From a bacterium (GTDB lineage Bacteria; SZUA-182; SZUA-191; JAJRXT01): DNA of 64,000 bases. The notes under the pieces are model-generated. The model had not been told where the DNA came from. It made no database searches and saw only the letters and a list, made by a program, of their open reading frames with translations. The DNA lies in contig JAJRXT010000085.1 in NCBI GenBank assembly GCA_024276125.1, positions 26,899 through 90,898 of the forward strand, read 5' to 3'. The number at the start of each line of letters is the position of its first letter. The stretch's first letter is position 1. The position numbers and the translations under genes are program-made. Below are positions 36,692 through 45,747 of this stretch, piece by piece.

Positions 36692-37069
36692 ATTAGATAC
36701 ATGTACCATTAGCCCGAACAATTCGGGAGTTAATCTGATTTTAATTTTATTAAATTAAATAAGGACAATATATATTGTAAAAGGTAGCCGAGGGTTAGTC
36801 AATTCCACTTGCACCGGCAGCTAGCTGTTGCAACAAGTTTTGTTACGCTTATAATTATAAAACTAATATAGACAATTCACGTAACTTTCGTGTGCGTTTA
36901 TAGGAATAAGCATACCCTCTTATAAGAGGCTGTCACCAAATAGGGGGAATACCTACAAACTTTAAAATTATTCTTTAAAACTTGTTGATAAAAAAGGGGG
37001 AGCAACAACGTATACATAGGGGGGGATACCCCTAAATCGGCTTGGGAAAGGCGCCCCTTAACGGCCGAA
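36692..37069. other. Intergenic region with repeat I and family B-like end
   Basis: 36705-36740 is repeat I (cccgaacaattcgggagtta). Near 36925 ataagaggctgtcaccaaat resembles a repeat end. No gene is seen. The promoter for the downstream operon was not pinned down. Confidence 0.4.
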
Positions 37070-37285
37070 TTATATACCCTGAATTATATTCTTTTCAATA
37101 TATTCTTCAAGGGAACTGCCAAAAATCCTGACGCTGCGGCGAATTTTGGTGCCTTTTAGCTGTCCTTCGTTGATTAACCGGTAAATGGTATATTTGCTTA
37201 CATTAAGAATTTTGGCAGCCTCATCCGGTCTTAACAAGGTTTTGGGAATATCAATTTTTTTCTGACTAAGTGGTTTTTTGTCCAT
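37070..37285 (-). CDS. Excisionase/MerR-type HTH DNA-binding protein
   Basis: 71 residues. LRPDEAAKILNVSKYTIYRLINEGQLKGTKIRRSVRI is the 'excisionase family' HTH_17 domain (PF12728 type), followed by FGSSLEEYIEKN. Such proteins bind DNA as small regulators or recombination directionality factors. No integrase is nearby, so regulation of the adjacent metal-ATPase genes is a fair guess. ATG 37285; no strong ribosome site seen. Confidence 0.85.
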   Translation of the reverse strand: MDKKPLSQKKIDIPKTLLRPDEAAKILNVSKYTIYRLINEGQLKGTKIRRSVRIFGSSLEEYIEKNIIQGI

Positions 37286-37602
37286 AATTTATTATAAATA
37301 GGTTTGAAATTTGACATTATATGTTTTTAAGCACAAGACATATCAATGTATATAAGTATATAATTTTGCATAAGGCGCCTGATTAAGTCAGGAGCCTTCT
37401 CGAGGCATTGATAGTTTAATATTTTATGGCGAATTGGTATAAGCAAAGCTAAGAATCTAATATAACAGATTAGTTTGCCTAGTACAATGTTTCGTAACTA
37501 TTTGGTTTTTATGTTATTCCAACGGAGGCTGGAATACATACGTTATTTTAGAATGCTGGATTCCTGCCTCCGCAGGAATGACAGGAAAGGTTGCTATATA
37601 CT
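37286..37602. repeat. Intergenic region with worn family A copy
   Basis: About 37484-37595 contains tttcgtaactatttgg, a degraded left arm (gttattccaacggaggctgg) and a good right arm (gcctccgcaggaatgacagg). The 63-codon plus-strand frame from 37475 translates this repeat. 37375-37400 (aggcgcctgattaagtcaggagcctt) is a small hairpin. Confidence 0.5.
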
Positions 37603-37767
37603 CTACTTGTTTGCCGATTTTTTAAATTTGGGGTGTTCATGTTTCTTATCATGCAAGTGTTCATGATGATGTGCGTTTTGTTTTAATGCGGTGACCAGAG
37701 AAATGGTAACCGCAGCAAGTTCCAAAAGTCCCAAAAAAGGATTTCTGCAACAGACTAATTTCAGCAT
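37603..37767 (-). CDS. 54-residue His-rich membrane peptide (putative metal binder)
   Basis: On the minus strand ATG 37767 is preceded by an excellent aggaggggc seven bases away. The peptide begins MLKLVCCRNPFLGLLELAAV, which gives a Cys pair and one transmembrane helix through ITALK-like residues. Its tail is NAHHHEHLHDKKHEHPKF (7 His in 18 residues) and it ends at TAG. The plan of one membrane helix plus a metal-binding tail is that of PacL-type ATPase helper peptides. With a P1B-ATPase, DUF5132-like protein and CooT-like protein nearby, a nickel, zinc or cobalt buffer or chaperone role is likely but unproven. Too short for routine gene calling. Confidence 0.75.
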   Translation of the reverse strand: MLKLVCCRNPFLGLLELAAVTISLVTALKQNAHHHEHLHDKKHEHPKFKKSANK

Positions 37768-37845
37768 ATTTAGCCCCTCCTAAAAAATAATGCCTAAAGG
37801 TTATTCGCTTAATATTACCGGCCATAATTTTGGTTTACGGCAATA

Positions 37846-37911
37846 AAAAAAGCCATGAAGATTCTTTTATCCTCTTATTCTGAGGATATAAAAGCCTTCA
37901 TGGCTTCAAAA
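37846..37911. terminator. Long nested hairpin, terminator-like
   Basis: aaagccatgaag pairs with cttcatggcttc, and inside it ttttatcctc pairs with gaggatataaaa. It is flanked by A7 (left) and A7 (right). It lies between the CooT-like gene (upstream, minus strand) and the His-rich peptide. On the minus strand it is followed by T7, so it can terminate the CooT transcript. Confidence 0.7.
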
Positions 37912-38220
37912 AAAGACTGCGAAAACTTCACCTTATCAAAGCACAAACGCTTTTATAGAGTTTCCGTAAGTCTGATATACGCAAAAATAAATTTTCAAGG
38001 CGGCTTCATACCTACCTATAATTTACTTATTATAAAGTTACCAGACTAGTGATTATTTGTCAACTCAAATAATTATTTAAATCATTTTAAGGGCTATTAT
38101 AAGGCCAGTTTAAAAACACGGCACATGAAGGTAACACCTTTTGACAGCTAAAGAGCAAAGACATAATTTAACCACAGGGAATACGATGATACACAGAATT
38201 TACCTTGTTTTTTTTCAAAA

Positions 38221-38415
38221 CTACTTTTTATGCAGGATAATTTTATGGTCAGATAAAGTAATTTCCTTGATATCAGCCTCTATCACTTTTTGTTCTCCGG
38301 TAGTGCTACATATATAGCACTTACCGTTTTTAGGAAGAATTACATCTACTTTTCTCAATAATAACTCTTCACTACCATTACTATACAAGTAAACATTAGG
38401 TACGCATAAACTCAT
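38221..38415 (-). CDS. CooT-like nickel-binding protein
   Basis: 64 residues, ATG 38415 with aggag upstream. The sequence VPNVYLYSNGSEELLLRKVDVILPKNGK ... IEADIKEITLSDHKIIL follows the CooT pattern (CxxxVYL, G-x-EELL-x-VD-x-I-P, V-x-A-x-IKE-x-x-L-x-DHKI-x-L). CooT proteins are small dimers that bind one nickel and serve carbon monoxide dehydrogenase maturation or nickel storage. In Rhodospirillum CooT the ligand is Cys2; here the only N-terminal Cys is at position 4. A second Cys pair (CYIC) is unusual. Context with P1B and ECF-type ATPases supports nickel. Confidence 0.8.
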   Translation of the reverse strand: MSLCVPNVYLYSNGSEELLLRKVDVILPKNGKCYICSTTGEQKVIEADIKEITLSDHKIILHKK

Positions 38416-39030
38416 TTTTGGTTCTCCTGTTGTTAACCCTTATATAATTTGACAAGCTGTTTAAAGTCAAAAAGTACTACATAGAATGTTCATCTGCTTT
38501 ATTCATACAATTAAGAGTAAAATCATTACAAGATAAAATGGCCTTAAAGAGTTTAATTTATTAAAAGGCAATTAATTGGAAGTTTAAAAAAGGCTTAATT
38601 TTATGTTAGATATACTTTGCGTAGAATAAAGCTTGGATAATTCGGCTTAAAAATTATTGAGGGGGGGGGAACCGAATGATATTTATAATAGCCAATGATT
38701 GACTATTATGTCAATTACGCCTGCACTTGCAGCTAATCACAGCTACAAGTATTTTATTTACCTTAAAACGACTTTATTTATTAATCAGGGCAAAAATATG
38801 CTCAACTTATTATAAAACAACATAATAGACAAGGTATCTATAAGCACAATTTGGATTGATAAATTTATTGATTAGAAGCATATATGCTCTATAAGCATAA
38901 TTGTATAAATATCTATAATTTGTGTTATCTGTATTCTAAAAATCCGACAACATAGAGCATCTTACCTACTCTTGGAGAGCTTAATAATTATTATCCTAAA
39001 TAAACGAATCACCAGTAGTCCACCTGGGAT
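38416..39030. other. AT-rich intergenic stretch, nothing recognised
   Basis: Many stops in all frames, a G9 run at about 38661, and a fragment (38694-38750) that resembles 36795-36840 (cttgcac/agcagctaat type). No gene, RNA or regulatory element can be supported. Confidence 0.4.
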
Positions 39031-40848
39031 TTAAGGAATATCATAAATAAAAATAGAGTAACCTATTCTGGCGATAGGCTCATATTTTTTTAGCCAAGTA
39101 TAGCAGTCCCTTCTATAATCCTTGGTTGGCGGATAAAATCCTTGCAGTTTGGTAACGCTTACCGCTAAAATACCCGACGTCGGTTCATTACAAGCAAGCT
39201 CTTCATACTCAATCCCTTTAAGATAATATTTGGGTGATTCAAAGTAGCCGTAATAAGCCAATTTTATCTTCTTTATGTTATTTTCATCCAAATATGTACG
39301 CAATCCCTTTAAATCCTGTCCCCAGTCAATATTAGCATCAACCAGGTATTTATAGCCATTAGCCGGCCCGCCGATAAATTCATTAAAATATGACAGATGA
39401 TGAGGATATATAAAAGCCGCAGCGCCTGTATACCAACTCAAAAGGATTACTAATACCGCTGTCTTTATCCATTTATTTTTTTCAATAATTATATTTATGA
39501 TTTTGCCGGCATATACAAACAAAAATGGATAAATCGGTAAAATATGCTTTATTCCATAATTAGTTTTAGAGCGGGTTGAAAGAAGCATAAGAAATAATGG
39601 AACAACCAAGATGAATATCTCATCTAAAAACAACTTGTTAGCTTTAACTTGTGCAGGGTATTCAAAGACTACGTTTCGCTTAACCCAGGGGATTTTTTTT
39701 GCCCCCAAGTAATATATTGACAAAAACAAGAAAATTAAAATAGTAGTAATCGGCGTTTTTATTAAAAAAGCAAAAGGGAAATAATACCACCATCCATATT
39801 GCTGATGTTTCCCCATTAAAAAATTGGTATGCCACCCCCAACTGGAAACCCTGATTGCCGCAAATACGCTTCTTACATAGGTTATTAAAGGTAAGGGCGT
39901 CGTTTCCATAAAGCTATATGCTTTATTTTTAAGTACCTCTAAATCTCCGTGATAAAATTTTCCTACATATTCATTAACAAAGGTGTCTATATCAGAATGC
40001 GGACGATGTAAAGGGGAATAACGCCTCTCTAGTTGAAATCCGTAACCCGCCCAAAGGGTAACAATACTTATAACAAAAATCAATGTTACCGATAAGAATA
40101 TATTGGAGTATCTGTTCGGCTTTAAATTAGCAAATTTGGGCGTAAATTCCTTGACTTTATAAATAAATAGCAAAGCTATTATTACATAAGCCGGATAAAG
40201 CAGAACCAAAGCAGTAACTTTGCCCAGTTGAGCCAGACCCAAAGTAATCCCTGCTAAAATAAGATTTTTCAGGCAGGGATTTTGAAAATAGCGCCAGAAA
40301 AAGTAAGCGCTTACAAATATAAAACAGGCTCCCACAAAATCACAAATTGTAAGATTGGCCTGAGCCAGAATATTGGGGGATAGAACATAAAAAAACAAGG
40401 CAAGTAACCCTGCATTCTGTCCATAAAGTAATTCTGCCCACTTATAAACCAAATATCCCAAAAATAAAGATAAAACAATAAGCGCCAACCGACCGGTAAA
40501 AATGATTTTATTTGGATTTATATTGTTTTTCCAAACAAATTCATAACCAAAGCCCAAAAAACAGTCATATCCGCCCTTATATGGCAAAAATTCGGCATCC
40601 TTCCAATACTTACTGTCCAGCGGAACTTTAAGATTGTCCAAAAAAAGTAATGGAATAGCCCCAATTATATTTGCCAAAGGCGGATTAGGCAGATTTAACC
40701 TAAAATCAAAAGTCTTTAAAATGGCGATTCCCTGAGCCAGGTGGTTAGTCTCATCAACCGTAGGCGTATTGTAAACAGCGCTTCCTAACAGAAGAAAAAA
40801 ATGGACTGTTAAAAGCAGAACGATTATGTATGATTTATAATTTTTCAT
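39031..40848 (-). CDS. GT39/ArnT-like membrane glycosyltransferase
   Basis: 605 residues with about ten transmembrane helices. Loop 1 has the acidic NTPTVDETNHLAQGI and the NPPLANIIGAIPLLF block, as in PMT/ArnT-type (GT-C) transferases that use polyprenyl-phosphate sugars. Further marks are GWHTNFLMGKHQQYGWWYYFP and DANIDWGQDLKGL. Last gene of an operon whose members overlap by ATGA. It probably moves a lipid-linked sugar onto a surface glycan, lipid A or protein on the periplasmic side. Donor and acceptor unknown. Confidence 0.82.
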   Translation of the reverse strand: MKNYKSYIIVLLLTVHFFLLLGSAVYNTPTVDETNHLAQGIAILKTFDFRLNLPNPPLANIIGAIPLLFLDNLKVPLDSKYWKDAEFLPYKGGYDCFLGFGYEFVWKNNINPNKIIFTGRLALIVLSLFLGYLVYKWAELLYGQNAGLLALFFYVLSPNILAQANLTICDFVGACFIFVSAYFFWRYFQNPCLKNLILAGITLGLAQLGKVTALVLLYPAYVIIALLFIYKVKEFTPKFANLKPNRYSNIFLSVTLIFVISIVTLWAGYGFQLERRYSPLHRPHSDIDTFVNEYVGKFYHGDLEVLKNKAYSFMETTPLPLITYVRSVFAAIRVSSWGWHTNFLMGKHQQYGWWYYFPFAFLIKTPITTILIFLFLSIYYLGAKKIPWVKRNVVFEYPAQVKANKLFLDEIFILVVPLFLMLLSTRSKTNYGIKHILPIYPFLFVYAGKIINIIIEKNKWIKTAVLVILLSWYTGAAAFIYPHHLSYFNEFIGGPANGYKYLVDANIDWGQDLKGLRTYLDENNIKKIKLAYYGYFESPKYYLKGIEYEELACNEPTSGILAVSVTKLQGFYPPTKDYRRDCYTWLKKYEPIARIGYSIFIYDIP

Positions 40849-41396
40849 TTATCTATTGGCAATTTGCGTATTATTTTAAAGGGAATACCGGCAACTACAG
40901 TTTCATCAGGAACATCCTTATTGATTAAACTACAAGCCCCCACAAAAGAATTTTTCCCTATAGTTACTCCAGGCAATATCGTGCTATTGATGCCAACAAA
41001 ACATCCCGATTTAAATACTACCGATTTTGAAACTGGCGGAAAAAATGATTGTAATGGATGGTCATTATATCCCACATTAGTATGAGTTAGGATTAAGCAT
41101 CGTTCAGATATAGTAATATGATCTTCCAACCTGATTTCATTGGCTAAATCAAACAATACCTGATTACCGATAAAACAATTATTACCTATAGTCAATCCAC
41201 GAAAACCCCGACGGTAAAAATTTATAAATTCTGTATTGTGAATAAGTGTATTTTGACCAATTTGGCTTCCATATAAACGTAAAAGCAGAACTCTTAATTG
41301 CGGGAGAAGTAAAGGAAATCGAATAAGAGAAGTTTGAAATAGGCCAAAGCAAAATTTTAATGATTTTTTAATTCCTATTTCTGTTAATGCCTTCAT
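40845..41396 (-). CDS. Left-handed beta-helix O-acyltransferase (hexapeptide)
   Basis: 183 residues. Hexapeptide repeats (IGNNCFIGNQVLFD, FKSGCFVGINSTILPGVTIGKNSFVGACSLI) and the closing PDETVVAGIPFKIIRK place it with maltose/galactoside O-acetyltransferase-like enzymes that acylate sugars from acetyl-CoA. His in ILTHTNVGYNDH is a candidate catalytic residue. ATG overlaps the following gene by four bases and abuts the preceding GT2 gene, so it belongs to the same operon and probably decorates the same glycan. Confidence 0.88.
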   Translation of the reverse strand: MKALTEIGIKKSLKFCFGLFQTSLIRFPLLLPQLRVLLLRLYGSQIGQNTLIHNTEFINFYRRGFRGLTIGNNCFIGNQVLFDLANEIRLEDHITISERCLILTHTNVGYNDHPLQSFFPPVSKSVVFKSGCFVGINSTILPGVTIGKNSFVGACSLINKDVPDETVVAGIPFKIIRKLPIDK

Positions 41397-42133
41397 TACT
41401 TAACTTTTTTTCTCTTATACTGTTTAAACTGCCACAAATTTTTTAGATAATCAATACTATCAGAAAAAACATTTACTTTTGACACCTTATCTGTACGCCT
41501 GATAAACAAGCAGGGCAATTCCTTGATTTTTAATCTATGCTGTTGAGAAAGCACCATTATCTCCGTATCCCAGAACCAGCCATTATTCTTACACTCTGTT
41601 ATTACCGGCAATATTTTTTCCCGATCAAAAAATTTAAATCCGGTTTCCGTATCCAGTAAAGACATCCCCAAGAAATACCTGCTTAATTTACGATAACCAA
41701 TACTTAAAATGTGTCGGGGAATTGCTTTTAGGTGTATTTTATATATGCGGTGCGCAGTACAAATATCATAATCTTCGCTCTCAATCGCCCAAATCATGGA
41801 AGGGATATATCGGGCGTGTACCTCTAAATCAATATCAAGAAAACCTACTATTCTGCCTTTAGCCAATTTAATACCTTCACATACTGTTCCGCCCCGCCCT
41901 ACATTTTGTTTATGAAAGATATAGCTCATATGCGGCTGGTTTTCAACTATCTTTAAAATCAATTCACGCGTATTATCCTGGCTGCAATCATCAATGAAAA
42001 TCAACTCGTAGCTGTAGTTAGTCTGAGACATTACATTTTCTATTTCCTGCACACTGTCAATCAACAAGTCTTCTTCATTGTAGCAGGCTATAATTATGGA
42101 TAAGTCGTACTTGTTTTTACTCCTATTTTTCAT
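41396..42133 (-). CDS. GT2 family polyprenyl-phosphate glycosyltransferase (DPM1-like)
   Basis: 245 residues, GT-A fold: DLSIIIACYNEEDLLIDSV, FIDDCSQDNTREL, GRGGTVCEGIKLAKGRIVGFLDIDLEV with the metal-binding DxD. The family makes dolichyl/undecaprenyl-phosphate sugars from NDP-sugars at the cytosolic face, which would feed the two GT39-type proteins encoded around it. No C-terminal membrane helices, unlike GtrB. Overlaps the upstream gene by four bases. Confidence 0.9.
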   Translation of the reverse strand: MKNRSKNKYDLSIIIACYNEEDLLIDSVQEIENVMSQTNYSYELIFIDDCSQDNTRELILKIVENQPHMSYIFHKQNVGRGGTVCEGIKLAKGRIVGFLDIDLEVHARYIPSMIWAIESEDYDICTAHRIYKIHLKAIPRHILSIGYRKLSRYFLGMSLLDTETGFKFFDREKILPVITECKNNGWFWDTEIMVLSQQHRLKIKELPCLFIRRTDKVSKVNVFSDSIDYLKNLWQFKQYKRKKVK

Positions 42134-43644
42134 AAAGAATCTTTGCTCTCAAAAAGATAAGCCGTTACAGTATCTGGATTATAAACAATATCAAAAGATT
42201 GATTAATGAAAGAAATTATCTCGCGACCAGTGAATAAATTGATTTTAATGTCATCCACTAATACCCATACCCGACGTTTTTCTGTATTTAATAAACTTTG
42301 TAATTTAGGTATACTCCCTAAAAGCCGATAACCATAGCCTTTAGTGTCAACTTCAAAATCCCATTTAACCCATTTGCCCCCAACGCGACGCTGGGACAAA
42401 AAATAATCAGACGCTCTTATATAAAGCTCGGTAACCCAAGGATTATTAGAAATTAAAATATCATCATCCCGAATGTTCTCCTTTACAAACAAATAAGTTT
42501 CTTTTACCCTGCGAGGCGTATAACCAAATGAAAAAAAACTTGTCATTTTAGCCATTCTAAAGGTAAAAATTGAAAGAGATATTAATATAATTGGAATAAA
42601 AATAGCTTTATTAATTGATGATTTATTTATTAAATTACCAAAATTATTATAAATGGATTTAGCGATTTTAGTTAGAGAATAAGATAATAATATTATATAC
42701 AGCGGATTTAAATTAGATATATACCGGAAATTTCCTATAGGGGAAATTAAAGAAACTATAATCATCCCTACAAAAAATGAGAGATAATAAAAAAAAGCCC
42801 TTTTATCACGCTCAAAATATACATACAATATTCCGAGAAAAACAATGGGTAAACTATTAGGATTTAACTTATCCAGCAGATTAAAATACCCAAGAGAACT
42901 CTTCATAGCTCCAATTTTCAACCCTCCCAATGCACTAGCGGCAAAAGGCGTAAACATGCGCGAGCTACTATAAAAAAGAACAATCCAGTAAGCACATCCT
43001 GTCAGAACCATCCCTCCTAGTAAGTATTTGTCTTTAAACCACTTGCCTTTTTTGATTATCATTAAAGATAATAAAAAAATTGGGATCAATTCTATTGATA
43101 ATCTGTGTGAAAATATAGCTCCTAAAAACGAAACAATACAACAAAGTTTATACTTATTATTATCTTTTTCAATAAAACCCTTATAAAAAAGAAACAAGGT
43201 AAGTATAAAGAAAAATTCAAAAGTCATATAAAACCGGGGAGAAACTGAATATAAATTTTCTATTTTACTAAAAGTTAGAAACAAAACAGCTAAAAGCCCG
43301 GTATGTTTATTATCTATATTACAAGCTGTCGCAAACACCAAAAGCAAAAGCAACATACTTAAAATTATGCTTATACTCCTGGTGGAAAAGTCATTTATAC
43401 CAAATAGATATATAGGAATTGCCAGCAAATAATGTCCCAGCATGCTCCTAAAATACAACTTTCCCGACCTGAAAACAGGAATTCCATGTTCGGTAATTCC
43501 TTTGGCAGCTAAAATGCTTAAACCCTCGTCATCGCTATAAGCATTACGTGAAGCAGACCAAATTCGGTGACTAAAGTTAACAACTAACATCATTGCCAAA
43601 AGTGTGTAAATCACAAAATTTTTGCTTTTAACGATACTTTTCAT
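42130..43644 (-). CDS. GT39/ArnT-like membrane glycosyltransferase 2
   Basis: 504 residues with roughly a dozen hydrophobic helices. The first loop has YSDDEGLSILAAKG, the acidic pair typical of GT-C enzymes, followed by HYLLAIPIYLFGINDFSTR, the usual second block of PMT_2 proteins. The soluble C-terminus (KETYLFVKENIRDDDILISN) is short. It is the second gene of the operon, 16 bases after the aminotransferase. Probably transfers the amino sugar or another lipid-linked sugar; specificity unknown. Confidence 0.82.
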   Translation of the reverse strand: MKSIVKSKNFVIYTLLAMMLVVNFSHRIWSASRNAYSDDEGLSILAAKGITEHGIPVFRSGKLYFRSMLGHYLLAIPIYLFGINDFSTRSISIILSMLLLLLVFATACNIDNKHTGLLAVLFLTFSKIENLYSVSPRFYMTFEFFFILTLFLFYKGFIEKDNNKYKLCCIVSFLGAIFSHRLSIELIPIFLLSLMIIKKGKWFKDKYLLGGMVLTGCAYWIVLFYSSSRMFTPFAASALGGLKIGAMKSSLGYFNLLDKLNPNSLPIVFLGILYVYFERDKRAFFYYLSFFVGMIIVSLISPIGNFRYISNLNPLYIILLSYSLTKIAKSIYNNFGNLINKSSINKAIFIPIILISLSIFTFRMAKMTSFFSFGYTPRRVKETYLFVKENIRDDDILISNNPWVTELYIRASDYFLSQRRVGGKWVKWDFEVDTKGYGYRLLGSIPKLQSLLNTEKRRVWVLVDDIKINLFTGREIISFINQSFDIVYNPDTVTAYLFESKDSL

Positions 43645-43660
43645 ATTATACGGAACATTA

Positions 43661-44809
43661 TTAAAGTAAAACAGTCTTAACAGCGCTAATTACATCTTCT
43701 ACATCTTTATCCGTCAATTTGGCCGATAGCGGCAGGGAAATAGTTCTTTCAGAGATATATTCGGCATTAGGAAAATCCCCGTATTTATAATGATAGGTAT
43801 TGCGATAATAAGGATGTAAGTGTAAGGCAATATAGTGTATTCCAGTACCTATATTCTCCCTAATAAGAGCATTTAACACGCTGTCTCTGTCGGCGCCGAC
43901 AGCTTGCAGATCAAGCAGTACAGTATATAGGTGTAAGGCATGCCGGTTATTTTTTTGTATAGGGGCAGGGCTTTGAAGCGGTAGGTCTTTTAATTTATAA
44001 TTATAGGTATCCCAAATTGCTTGTCTTCTTTTATAACGACGCTCTAATTTTTGCAGTTGATGGATTCCCAAAGCAGCCTGAAGATCGGTCATATTATATT
44101 TAAAACCCGGAAAGATTACCTTGTAGTGTTTAAAACCTTCATCAGAATACCTCTTCCAAGCATCTTTGTCCATACCATGTAAGGCGTACATCTTGATTTT
44201 ATCAGCGTATTCTCGGTTATCGGTAGTTATCATCCCACCCTCGCCGGTAACTAAATTTTTGGTTACATAAAAACTAAAAGTAGCAATATCTCCCAATTGT
44301 CCTACCTTTTGGTTTTGATATTCTGTTTCTATCGCATGCGCGCAGTCACTGATTACTTTGAGCCTATATTTTTTGGCAAGTTCTAAAATAGCCTGCATAT
44401 TACAAGGCCGGCCGGCAAAATGAACTGGAATAATGGCTTTGGTTTTTGTGGTAATTTTTTTTTCGATCTCATTAGGGTCAATATTCATGGTATCCCGTAC
44501 TACGTCGGCAAATACGGGTTTGGCGCCGGCATGAATAATAGCATTAGCTGTAGCGCAAAAAGTCAGCGGCGTGGTAATGACCTCGTCGCCATGGCCTATT
44601 CCAGCCACAATCATGGATAGATGTAGAGCCGCCGTACAAGAAGACAGAGCAATACTATATTGAGAGCCTATATATTCCCTAAACATTTGCTCAAATTTGG
44701 CAACCTTTGGACCGGTGCCTATCCAGCCCGAACGCAAGGCGGCGTCTACTTCCTTAATCTCATCTTTCTCAATCAGGGGGCTGCCAAAAACCAGAAATTT
44801 ATCTCTCAT
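43661..44809 (-). CDS. DegT/DnrJ/EryC1 (ArnB-like) sugar aminotransferase
   Basis: 382 residues from ATG 44809, where aggttg gives a modest ribosome site; the upstream ATG at 44848 has none. Fold type I PLP enzyme: ALSSCTAALHLSM (phosphate loop), TPLTFCATANAIIHAGAKPVFADV, VISDCAHAIE (PLP ring Asp), FSFYVTKNLVTGEGGMI with the Schiff-base Lys, and a PLSAKLTDKD end. Converts NDP-4-keto sugars to 4-amino sugars using glutamate. Next to a GT2 and two ArnT-like proteins it resembles the arn logic for adding aminosugars to lipid A or other glycans. Confidence 0.92.
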   Translation of the reverse strand: MRDKFLVFGSPLIEKDEIKEVDAALRSGWIGTGPKVAKFEQMFREYIGSQYSIALSSCTAALHLSMIVAGIGHGDEVITTPLTFCATANAIIHAGAKPVFADVVRDTMNIDPNEIEKKITTKTKAIIPVHFAGRPCNMQAILELAKKYRLKVISDCAHAIETEYQNQKVGQLGDIATFSFYVTKNLVTGEGGMITTDNREYADKIKMYALHGMDKDAWKRYSDEGFKHYKVIFPGFKYNMTDLQAALGIHQLQKLERRYKRRQAIWDTYNYKLKDLPLQSPAPIQKNNRHALHLYTVLLDLQAVGADRDSVLNALIRENIGTGIHYIALHLHPYYRNTYHYKYGDFPNAEYISERTISLPLSAKLTDKDVEDVISAVKTVLL

Positions 44810-44876
44810 CATCAACCTGTTTTTTTTTAAGCAATTATATTTAGGCATGTTCTGTCAACTTATAAAGACAGGTGTT

Positions 44877-44904
44877 ATTTTACAGAATATTTACGTTTTG
44901 TCAA
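44877..44904 (-). promoter_or_regulatory. Promoter of the glycan operon
   Basis: Minus strand TTGACA (44904-44899), 16-base spacer, TAAAAT (44882-44877). It sits about 70 bases upstream of the chosen start of the DegT gene. Confidence 0.55.
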
Positions 44905-45095
44905 CGACAAACCCAGATACGCTATTAGCCAATAACATGTTAAACACTCATTAAGTCACCTTTTGACATTTGGATTTAGAACTTTTTGAGCATCCAAAAC
45001 CAATTTTTGCGTAACATGAGTTAGTAAAATGTATGCTATTATTATGAGAGTTATTATAAGGACTATAATTTATCGTAAGAGATTTTTAACCGATT

Positions 45096-45356
45096 ATGTG
45101 GTATGTTTATATCCTAAAATGCAATGACCAAACCCTGTATACGGGTATAACAACCGATTTAGAAAGACGCCTGGAAGAACACAACACCTCCAGCCGAGGC
45201 GCCAAATATACCAGAAGCAGAAGACCTGTTGAAATTGTTTATTCCAGTAAATTTCCCCATAAATCAGCCGCTCAAAAAGAAGAATATCGAATTAAAAAAT
45301 TAAATAAAGCGGAAAAACTCAACATTATAAAAAATATATCATCCAATAAAAATTAA
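45096..45356 (+). CDS. GIY-YIG nuclease superfamily protein (YhbQ/UPF0213-like)
   Basis: 86 residues, the size of the single-domain UPF0213 family. It has YVYILKCNDQTLYTGITTDLERRLEEH with both Tyr of the GIY-YIG core (here VYI ... YTG), the catalytic Arg in RRL, the GAKYTRSRRP block, and Glu in QKEEYRIKKL. Probably a small DNA-binding nuclease of unknown substrate. Followed 16 bases later by the zinc-finger gene. Confidence 0.9.
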   Translation: MWYVYILKCNDQTLYTGITTDLERRLEEHNTSSRGAKYTRSRRPVEIVYSSKFPHKSAAQKEEYRIKKLNKAEKLNIIKNISSNKN

Positions 45357-45372
45357 AGGAAAACAAAATACA

Positions 45373-45726
45373 GTGCGCAAAGATATTGATTTGGAATATT
45401 TAAACAATCTATTACAAGAAAAACTTGCGGTCATAATCGCAAGACGCAAAGGTCAAGAAGAGGACGAAGCGCCGGTTAAATTGGACCAATCCAAAGTAGG
45501 CCGTATCTCGCGTATGGACGCCATACAACAGCAGGCTATGGCTAAAGCCAGCGGACGTCGTACAGAAATTGAGCGCAAACGCATCATAGCAGCGCTTGAC
45601 CGCATACAATCCGGCGCTTATGGTTACTGCTTGAAGTGCGAAGAGGAAATAGCCGAAGCGCGCCTGCGTTTTGATCCAAGCGCATTTCTCTGCATATCCT
45701 GCGCTCAATATGCAGAAAGAAAGTAA
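45373..45726 (+). CDS. TraR/DksA-type C4 zinc-finger protein
   Basis: 117 residues from GTG 45373 with a ggaaa-type site. The C-terminus carries the DksA C4 finger (YCLKCEEEIAEARLRFDPSAFLCISCA, four Cys) after a helix (RKRIIAALDRIQSGAYG). The N-terminal coiled coil is short (~80 residues) and lacks the acidic DxxDxA tip of true DksA, so it may bind RNA polymerase without full DksA action. Immediately downstream of the GIY-YIG gene. Confidence 0.85.
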   Translation: MRKDIDLEYLNNLLQEKLAVIIARRKGQEEDEAPVKLDQSKVGRISRMDAIQQQAMAKASGRRTEIERKRIIAALDRIQSGAYGYCLKCEEEIAEARLRFDPSAFLCISCAQYAERK

Positions 45727-45747
45727 AACTTGGAACGCTTTACCCGG

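Noticed and set aside
37475..37666. 63-codon plus-strand frame
   Set aside because: It runs through a repeat and then antisense to the His-rich peptide, which has a far better start.
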